64,000 nt of DNA from contig NZ_QJUO01000012.1 in the NCBI RefSeq assembly GCF_004327335.1, forward strand, positions 48,485-112,484, read 5' to 3'. Position numbers and translations under genes: made by a program. Positions 55,685 through 64,000 of this stretch are shown piece after piece. Source of the stretch: Stutzerimonas kirkiae. GTDB taxonomy: Bacteria; Pseudomonadota; Gammaproteobacteria; Pseudomonadales; Pseudomonadaceae. The notes under the pieces were generated by a model that made no database searches, was not told the origin of the DNA, and was given only the letters and a program-made list of their open reading frames with translations. The stretch's first letter is position 1. Each line of letters starts with the position of its first letter.

Positions 55685-58006
55685 ATGACTCGTACCCGAT
55701 CTCCCCGCTCTCGCTCCAGGCAGCGCTCCCGTGGCATGAAGCCCTGGCTTGGCTGGCTCGTCAAACTGTCCATCGTCGGCCTGGTGATCCTGGCCGGCTT
55801 CGCCATCTATCTCGACGCTATCGTGCAGGAAAAATTTTCCGGCAAGCGCTGGACCATTCCGGCCAAGGTCTATGCGCGGCCCCTGGAGCTTTTCGTCGGG
55901 CAGAAGCTGGATCGCCAGGACTTTCTCTCCGAGCTGGATGCCCTCGGCTATCGCCGCGAGAATGCGGTGAGCGGACCGGGCGTGGTGTCCGCGGCGGGGA
56001 ATAATATCGAGTTGCACACCCGGGGCTTCCAGTTCTACGAGGGCGCCGAAGAGGCCCGTCGCATCCGCGTGCGCTTTTCCGGCGATTTCGTTGCCGGCCT
56101 GGGGCGCACCGATGGTGGCGAACTGGCTGTCGCACGCCTGGAGCCGCTGCTGATCGGCGGGCTTTATCCGGCGCACAACGAGGATCGCATCCTGATCAAG
56201 CTGGATCAGGTCCCTCCCTACCTGGTCGAGACCCTGATGGCGGTGGAGGACCGCGAGTTCTTCCGGCATTTCGGTGTCTCGCCCAAGTCCATCGCCAGGG
56301 CCGTCTGGGTCAACCTGACATCGGGCCAGGTGCGCCAGGGCGGTAGTACCCTGACGCAGCAGTTGGTGAAGAATTTCTACCTGACCAACGAGCGCAGCCT
56401 CACCCGCAAGGGTACCGAGGCGATGATGGCGGTATTGCTGGAGTTGCATTACGACAAGCCGGAAATACTCGAGGCCTACCTCAACGAGGTATTCCTCGGC
56501 CAGGATGGAAACCGGGCGATTCATGGCTTTGGCCTGGCCAGCCAGTATTTCTTCGGGCAGCCGCTGTCGGAGCTCAAGCTGCACCAGGTCGCCCTGCTGG
56601 TCGGCATGGTCAAGGGCCCCACCTATTACAACCCCCGGCGCCAGCCCGAACGAGCGCTGGAGCGACGCAACCTGATCCTTGACATGCTGGTCGAGCAGCA
56701 GGTAGTTGCGCCCGAGCAGGCCGAGGCGGCGAAGAAGCTGCCACTGGGTGTCACCAGCCGGGGCAGCATGGCCAACAGTTCCTATCCGGCGTTCCTCGAC
56801 CTGGTCAAGCGCCAGTTGCGCCAGGACTATCGCGAGGAGGACCTGACGGAGGAGGGGCTGCGCATCTTCACCAGCTTCGATCCGATCCTGCAACTCAAGG
56901 CCCAGGGTGCCATGAACGACACCTTCAAGCGCCTGGCCGGGCGCCCCGATCTGGACAAGGTCGAGGCCGCCATGCTGGTCACCAATCCGGAAACCGGCGA
57001 GGTCCAGGCCATGCTGGGCAGCCGCCAGGCCGGGTTCGCCGGTTTCAACCGGGCCCTGGATGCGGTACGGCCGATCGGCTCGCTGGTCAAGCCGGCCATC
57101 TACCTGACGGCCCTGGAAAAGCCCAGCCAGTACACCCTGACTTCCCGGCTGGAAGATGAGCCTTTTTCGGTCAAGGGCGCGGACGGCCAGGTCTGGCGAC
57201 CACAGAACTATGGGCGCGAGGCCCATGGTAGCGTCTTCCTCTATCAGGCGCTGGCCAATTCCTACAACCTGTCCACCGCGCGGCTCGGCCTCGACCTCGG
57301 CGTGCCCAGCGTGCTCAAGACCCTTGGCCGGCTGGGTGTCGAACCGGACTGGCCGGCCTATCCGTCCATGCTGCTGGGGGCGGGGGCGATGCGCCCGGTC
57401 GAGGTGGCGGATATCTACCAGACCCTGGCCAATGGCGGTTTCAATACCCCACTGCGCGGCATCCGCAACGTGCTTGCGGCCGATGGCGAGCCGCTCAAGC
57501 GCTATCCCTTCCAGATCCAGCAGCGCTTCGATGCCGGGGCCATCTACCTGACGCAATACGCCATGCAGCGCGTCATGACCGAGGGCACCGGCCGTTCGGC
57601 CTATAACCAGCTCCCCAGGTCGCTGGCCCTGGCCGGCAAGACGGGGACGACCAATGACTCGCGTGACAGTTGGTTCGCCGGTTTCAGCCAGGACCTGCTG
57701 GCGGTCGTCTGGATGGGCCGCGATGATAATGGCAAGACGCCGCTGACCGGCGCCACCGGGGCCTTGCAGGTGTGGGCGGACTTCATGCGGCGGGCCGATC
57801 CTCTGCCGCTGAATATGCCGCGGCCCGACAATGTCGTGATGGCCTGGGTGGATGGCACCACCGGGCAAGGCTCTGCCGAAGGTTGTCCGGGCGCTGTGCA
57901 GATGCCTTATATCCGTGGCAGCGAGCCGGCGCCGGGTGCCGGCTGTGGCGGGCAGGGAGGTGGCGAGGATCCGCTGATGGACTGGATTCGTGGCTGGTTG
58001 CCTTGA
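55685..58006 (+). CDS. mrcB: Penicillin-binding protein 1B
   Basis: Bifunctional peptidoglycan synthase of 773 residues. A basic cytoplasmic tail and one membrane anchor (LSIVGLVILAGFAIYLDAIV) are followed by the UB2H-like region, the GT51 glycosyltransferase (EDREFFRHFGVSPKSIARA, GGSTLTQQLVKNFYL) and the transpeptidase with SLVK (active Ser), SYN and KTGTTNDS motifs. All catalytic motifs are present. No Shine-Dalgarno precedes the ATG, and a TATAAT ends 8 bp upstream. Confidence 0.97.
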   Translation: MTRTRSPRSRSRQRSRGMKPWLGWLVKLSIVGLVILAGFAIYLDAIVQEKFSGKRWTIPAKVYARPLELFVGQKLDRQDFLSELDALGYRRENAVSGPGVVSAAGNNIELHTRGFQFYEGAEEARRIRVRFSGDFVAGLGRTDGGELAVARLEPLLIGGLYPAHNEDRILIKLDQVPPYLVETLMAVEDREFFRHFGVSPKSIARAVWVNLTSGQVRQGGSTLTQQLVKNFYLTNERSLTRKGTEAMMAVLLELHYDKPEILEAYLNEVFLGQDGNRAIHGFGLASQYFFGQPLSELKLHQVALLVGMVKGPTYYNPRRQPERALERRNLILDMLVEQQVVAPEQAEAAKKLPLGVTSRGSMANSSYPAFLDLVKRQLRQDYREEDLTEEGLRIFTSFDPILQLKAQGAMNDTFKRLAGRPDLDKVEAAMLVTNPETGEVQAMLGSRQAGFAGFNRALDAVRPIGSLVKPAIYLTALEKPSQYTLTSRLEDEPFSVKGADGQVWRPQNYGREAHGSVFLYQALANSYNLSTARLGLDLGVPSVLKTLGRLGVEPDWPAYPSMLLGAGAMRPVEVADIYQTLANGGFNTPLRGIRNVLAADGEPLKRYPFQIQQRFDAGAIYLTQYAMQRVMTEGTGRSAYNQLPRSLALAGKTGTTNDSRDSWFAGFSQDLLAVVWMGRDDNGKTPLTGATGALQVWADFMRRADPLPLNMPRPDNVVMAWVDGTTGQGSAEGCPGAVQMPYIRGSEPAPGAGCGGQGGGEDPLMDWIRGWLP

Positions 58007-58043
58007 GGTGACGGCGCCTGTGAATGTATCTGGAATGCTCTGA

Positions 58044-58787
58044 ATGAGGTTCGAACAAGTGAACAAACGTCAAGTGAACAGGCAGTGCTGGGCAATACTG
58101 GCGGCCCTGGTGGTTCTCCAGGGATGTTCGACCGCAAGGCAGGGGGGGATTCCTGTCGTCGATGCCGGCGCGCCGGTTTCGGAAAATGCCATCGCGCGCA
58201 ATGCGCCAGCGACCGGGTATGCGCAGCCAGCCGCCCAGGCGCCGCAGGCCGCCAGCCAGGACAGTGGCGTAACGGTCATGGTGCCGCAGGGCGGCTCCGC
58301 CCCTCTGACGTTCGCCGCGCCGGATGTGGCCCCGTTGTCGGGCAGTTCGACAGATGCGGCGGCGGGGAGCTGGAGTGCGCCGGCAGCGTCCGTGGCGGCG
58401 CCGGTTGCCAGCCAGCCGACCGGTATTCCTTCCGCGGCGGGCGGGTTGGCTGCCGACGAGCGGCTGGATGGCCCGGTCCTGGCACTGTTGACCACCGCCC
58501 AGCAACAGCAGAGCGGCGGCGACTTCAATGGCGCCGCCTCCAGCCTGGAGCGGGCCCAGCGTATCGCACCGCGTGAGCCGCAGGTGCTCTATCGCCTGGC
58601 GCAGGTACGGCTGGAGCAGGGGGATGCGACCCAGGCCGAGCAATTGGCGCGCCGTGCCCTCAGTTATGCGGGCGATCGCCCCGCCCTGCAGGCCAGCCTG
58701 TGGGAGTTGATTGCCCAGTCCCGCCAGAGCCAGGGGGATGCCGCCGGTGCGGCGCAAGCGCGCGAGCGGGCCAAGGTGGCGCTCTGA
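58044..58787 (+). CDS. TPR-containing lipoprotein
   Basis: Lipoprotein of about 247 residues: signal with lipobox VVLQGCST (Cys28), a low-complexity Ala/Pro/Ser stretch (about 50-135) and a C-terminal pair of tetratricopeptide-like repeats (ALLTTAQQQQSGGDFNGAAS, YRLAQVRLEQGDATQAEQLA). A GTG at 58059, five codons in, has GAGG at better spacing and may be the true start. Directly downstream of mrcB, so it may be an envelope partner of PBP1B, but no function is established. It shares one base with the next gene. Confidence 0.82.
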   Translation: MRFEQVNKRQVNRQCWAILAALVVLQGCSTARQGGIPVVDAGAPVSENAIARNAPATGYAQPAAQAPQAASQDSGVTVMVPQGGSAPLTFAAPDVAPLSGSSTDAAAGSWSAPAASVAAPVASQPTGIPSAAGGLAADERLDGPVLALLTTAQQQQSGGDFNGAASSLERAQRIAPREPQVLYRLAQVRLEQGDATQAEQLARRALSYAGDRPALQASLWELIAQSRQSQGDAAGAAQARERAKVAL

Positions 58788-59110
58788 TGGATGCGCGGGT
58801 GCCGGCCGTGGCCGAGCAGCTTCTGCTGATCGAACGGGAACTGCGGCTGCTGTCGCTATGGGCGGAAACGCCGCCAGCCCCCGAGGCGCTGGCGAGCGAG
58901 CAGCCGTTCTGTGTGGATACGCTGAGTTTCGAGCAGTGGTTGCAGTGGATATTTCTGCCGCGCATGAAAAGCATCATCGAAGAGAGCCATCCGCTGCCAG
59001 CCGTGTCCGGCATCAGGGCGATGGGCGAGGTGGTATACCGCGAACGAATGGCGGAAGCCTCTTCGCTGCTGGGGGCGCTGGGCGACTTCGATCGCTTGCT
59101 TGGCGCCTGA
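58787..59110 (+). CDS. yqcC: YqcC-family protein
   Basis: Helical cytosolic protein of 107 residues. The family hallmark is PEALASEQPFCVDTLSFEQWL and WIFLPRMKSIIE in the central part, where E. coli YqcC has the same pattern. No activity is known. ATG at 58787 overlaps the stop codon of the upstream lipoprotein by one base, so the pair is coupled. Confidence 0.85.
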   Translation: MDARVPAVAEQLLLIERELRLLSLWAETPPAPEALASEQPFCVDTLSFEQWLQWIFLPRMKSIIEESHPLPAVSGIRAMGEVVYRERMAEASSLLGALGDFDRLLGA

Positions 59111-59451
59111 GTCGTCGCATCTTTATGCGCTTTGGTGCTTTGATTATCACGCCAGGCTTGACTTGGCGTGGGCGAATCCGAACAATTCGGGGCTTGTTGT
59201 CCGGATTGTCCGCCGCAAGCGGGCCGTTTCGCTCGACAAACAAGGTGCTACCCGCGCCGATCCGCACTACCCGCAACGCGTTACCTCGCGCTGGGTGGGA
59301 TGCCCCGCAACGCTCTGGGCCGTCCCAATACTTGCCAATCCAGTGGCTGACGTAGTCGGCGACCACCCGTCGCTCATGCGCTGTCTGGCAGTAAACCTAT
59401 TCCTGGCCGCTCCGACGCGGGCGGTTATCTGGCGTTTCAGAGGTGAACAAC
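59111..59451 (+). promoter_or_regulatory. Leader/promoter region of ilvIH
   Basis: 341 bp with no convincing gene. TTGACT at 59158-59163 with AACAAT 17 bp downstream is a possible promoter; it is embedded in a CACGCCA...TGGCGTG hairpin (59149-59170), followed by a short ccgaa/ttcgg hairpin. That would leave a leader of about 260 nt before ilvI, enough for regulation, but I cannot identify a mechanism. Confidence 0.35.
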
Positions 59452-61176
<1,725 letters not shown>

Positions 61177-61178
61177 TC

Positions 61179-61670
61179 ATGAGACATATCATCTCCCTGT
61201 TGCTGGAAAACGAGCCGGGCGCCCTGTCTCGCGTGGTAGGCCTGTTCTCCCAGCGCAACTACAACATCGAAAGCCTGACCGTGGCGCCGACCGAGGACCC
61301 GACCCTGTCGCGTCTGACGCTGACCACTGTCGGCGACGATGAGGTGATCGAGCAGATCACCAAGAACCTCAACAAACTGATCGAAGTGGTCAAGCTGGTC
61401 GACCTGTCGGAAAGCGCCCACATCGAACGCGAACTGCTGCTGATCAAGGTCAAGGCGACCGGTGCGTTGCGGGCCGAGGTCAAGCGCACCACGGATATCT
61501 TCCGTGGGCAGATCGTCGATGTCACGCCGAGCGTCTATACCATCCAGCTTGCCGGCACCAGCGACAAACTGGACAGTTACATCCAGGCCATCGGTGCGAC
61601 TTCCATCCTCGAAGTGGTGCGCAGCGGTGTGACCGGGATTTCGCGTGGCGACAAGGTTCTGAGCATTTAA
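61179..61670 (+). CDS. ilvH: Acetolactate synthase small subunit
   Basis: Regulatory subunit of 163 residues with an N-terminal ACT domain (RHIISLLLENEPGALSRVVGLFSQRNYNIESL) that binds valine for feedback inhibition, and a C-terminal ALS_ss_C domain (about 85-160). It begins 2 bp after the ilvI stop, so both subunits are coupled. Confidence 0.97.
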   Translation: MRHIISLLLENEPGALSRVVGLFSQRNYNIESLTVAPTEDPTLSRLTLTTVGDDEVIEQITKNLNKLIEVVKLVDLSESAHIERELLLIKVKATGALRAEVKRTTDIFRGQIVDVTPSVYTIQLAGTSDKLDSYIQAIGATSILEVVRSGVTGISRGDKVLSI

Positions 61671-62735
<1,065 letters not shown>

Positions 62736-62755
62736 CAGTCCGACTGTCATGAAAG

Positions 62756-62779
62756 AACGCGGCCAAGGCCGCGTTTTTT
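62756..62779 (+). terminator. Rho-independent terminator of ilvIHC
   Basis: Stem aacgcggcc / ggccgcgtt with a 2-nt AA gap followed by a T-run (TTTTTT counting the stem end), 20 bp after the ilvC stop codon. Confidence 0.92.
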
Positions 62780-62841
62780 CGTTTGGCGGGGTGCATCTGG
62801 TATAAAACCCACATACAAGGTCGTTGCAAGGTGGAAACTGT

Positions 62842-63690
62842 ATGAGCGAGCAAGTCGAAGACCCGAAAAAACCTGTCGAACCGGAAAGCCTGCTGCCTAT
62901 CGACGAGCATGTCGAGGAAAGCCAGGATGCCGAGGGTCGCAAGGTCCGGCACCGAGGGGTCTACCTGCTGCCGAACCTGTTCACCACGGCCAACCTGTTC
63001 GCGGGCTTCTTCTCCATCGTGATGGCGATCAATGGCAACTTCTACGTGGCGGCCGCCACCGTGTTCGTGGCCATGGTGCTCGACAGCCTCGATGGGCGGG
63101 TGGCCAGGTTGACCAATACCCAGAGCGCCTTCGGCGCCGAATACGACTCGCTCTCCGATATGGTTGCCTTCGGGCTGGCGCCCGCGCTGCTGGCCTATCA
63201 ATGGGCGTTGTCCGAGCTGGGCAATGTCGGGCTCACGGTCGCCTTCATCTATGCGGCCTGCGCCGCACTGCGGCTGGCGCGGTTCAATACCCAGATCGGC
63301 AAGGTGGACAAGAAATGGTTCATCGGCCTGGCCAGTCCTGCCGCAGCCGGGGTCGTGGCAGGCTGCGTATGGGCCGTCTGGGCGCTGGACGAGCCGGGCA
63401 TCAAGGGAACTGACCTGCCATTGGCAATCGTCATGCTGTTCGCCCTGGTCGTGGCGGCGGCGGGCCTGCTGATGGTCAGCAACGTGAAGTACTACAGCTT
63501 CAAGGACCTGGACCTCAAGGGGCGAGTGCCTTTCGTTGCCATACTGGTGGTCGTGCTGGTCTTCGCCGTAGTCTTCAGTGACCCTCCACGCATTCTCCTG
63601 CTTATCTTCCTGGCGTACGCCGTCTCCGGCCCGGTGCAGTTACTGATGCGCCGCCGCCGTAAGCAGGAAGGCACCGCAGAAGAAAAGTGA
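62842..63690 (+). CDS. pssA: CDP-diacylglycerol-serine O-phosphatidyltransferase
   Basis: Membrane CDP-alcohol phosphatidyltransferase of 282 residues, making phosphatidylserine, the precursor of phosphatidylethanolamine. The family motif is complete: LDGRVARLTN, then AEYDSLSDMVAFGLAPAL, covering DGxxAR and GxxxDxxxD. About eight membrane segments follow. AAGGTGG lies before the ATG at 62842. This is the type II (membrane) PssA, distinct from the E. coli soluble form. Confidence 0.95.
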   Translation: MSEQVEDPKKPVEPESLLPIDEHVEESQDAEGRKVRHRGVYLLPNLFTTANLFAGFFSIVMAINGNFYVAAATVFVAMVLDSLDGRVARLTNTQSAFGAEYDSLSDMVAFGLAPALLAYQWALSELGNVGLTVAFIYAACAALRLARFNTQIGKVDKKWFIGLASPAAAGVVAGCVWAVWALDEPGIKGTDLPLAIVMLFALVVAAAGLLMVSNVKYYSFKDLDLKGRVPFVAILVVVLVFAVVFSDPPRILLLIFLAYAVSGPVQLLMRRRRKQEGTAEEK

Positions 63691-63700
63691 AAACAGCGCT

Positions 63701-63728
63701 TGACGTGAGATTTGCCTGGCCTATAATG
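63701..63728 (+). promoter_or_regulatory. rrn-type promoter P1
   Basis: TTGACG at 63701-63706 and a perfect TATAAT at 63723-63728, spacing 16, starting 10 bp after pssA. Confidence 0.85.
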
Positions 63729-63855
63729 CGCACCACTTCCGGCGCGGTAGCGAAGGAAAACAGCTTTCAAATCAACAAGTTACATTAGGTTTGAGTGGTT
63801 TTCCGGTGTGCCGGGAAGGTCGATCCGGTCAACGGGTTGAAGCGGAAAAAGGTGG

Positions 63856-63883
63856 TTGACAGTTCTCTTGTGGGCTGTAGAAT
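63856..63883 (+). promoter_or_regulatory. rrn-type promoter P2
   Basis: Consensus TTGACA at 63856-63861 and TAGAAT at 63878-63883, spacing 16. Confidence 0.83.
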
Positions 63884-63953
63884 TCGCCTCCCGCTTCAGT
63901 CGGGGTCGAAGCGCAAGGGGTTGAGAAGAAACGAAAAATTCTTCGAAAACGAC

Positions 63954-63981
63954 TTGACGAGAAACAAGGCTGCTGTAGAAT
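63954..63981 (+). promoter_or_regulatory. rrn-type promoter P3
   Basis: TTGACG at 63954-63959 and TAGAAT followed by GCGCGG at 63976-63981, spacing 16. The GC-rich discriminator is typical of stringently controlled rRNA promoters. The rRNA genes themselves would lie beyond 64000. Confidence 0.83.
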
Positions 63982-64000
63982 GCGCGGCCTCGGTTGAGAC

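Overview
This is a GC-rich chromosomal window from a Pseudomonas-type gammaproteobacterium. Three things point there: the glnK-amtB/sutA and xerC-dapF-lysA blocks, two PrrF-type small RNAs, and the ilvIH-ilvC-pssA block leading into ribosomal RNA promoters. There is no prophage, insertion sequence, integron or CRISPR array. Most of the window is housekeeping sequence, broken up by accessory blocks whose order differs from what I remember of P. aeruginosa.

Layout. 1-5.7 kb: lipoprotein, BCCT transporter, PhzF-like enzyme, YifB, UbiK and a probable miniature inverted-repeat element. 5.8-10.2 kb: a sigma-54/NtrC-controlled glnK with two different ammonium transporters, then yjbQ and sutA. 10.2-14.9 kb: HAD hydrolase, xerC, DUF484, dapF, lysA and a small lipoprotein, all leftward. 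15-23 kb: rnk, then an iron-linked cell-surface-signalling locus (ECF sigma factor, FecR, STN-type TonB receptor, di-haem peroxidase) with a Fur-box-like site, an HDOD gene and the first PrrF-like RNA. cyaY follows at 23.0 kb, well away from its usual dapF/lipoprotein neighbour. 23.5-31.9 kb: mutM, murJ, prmA, accC, accB, aroQ, dsbD and a Rieske protein. 32.1-35.7 kb: a haem ABC importer (T, U, V) and a ChaN-type lipoprotein.

36.9-52.2 kb holds the most interesting region: fourteen leftward genes with no gap larger than 77 bp. In transcription order they are exbD, tonB, a TonB-dependent receptor, exbB, a 5'-nucleotidase lipoprotein, cdd, nupC, deoC, deoA, deoB, deoD, an S1/P1-nuclease-like protein that has lost nearly all zinc ligands, an endonuclease/exonuclease/phosphatase lipoprotein and an MtaD-like deaminase. 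A class B acid phosphatase (aphA) lies divergently next to it. This reads as one system for degrading external nucleic acid, importing the products through a private TonB complex and catabolising the nucleosides. A sigma-54 promoter and an upstream NtrC-like site precede exbD, which would place the system under nitrogen control.

53.3-64 kb: the second PrrF-like RNA, an APH-like/P-loop kinase fusion, mrcB (possibly leaderless), a TPR lipoprotein, a YqcC-like gene, ilvI-ilvH-ilvC, pssA and three tandem promoters that probably drive an rRNA operon beginning just outside the window. A family of about 150-bp hairpin repeats is scattered between genes from 15 to 32 kb. Comparisons with other genomes are from memory.
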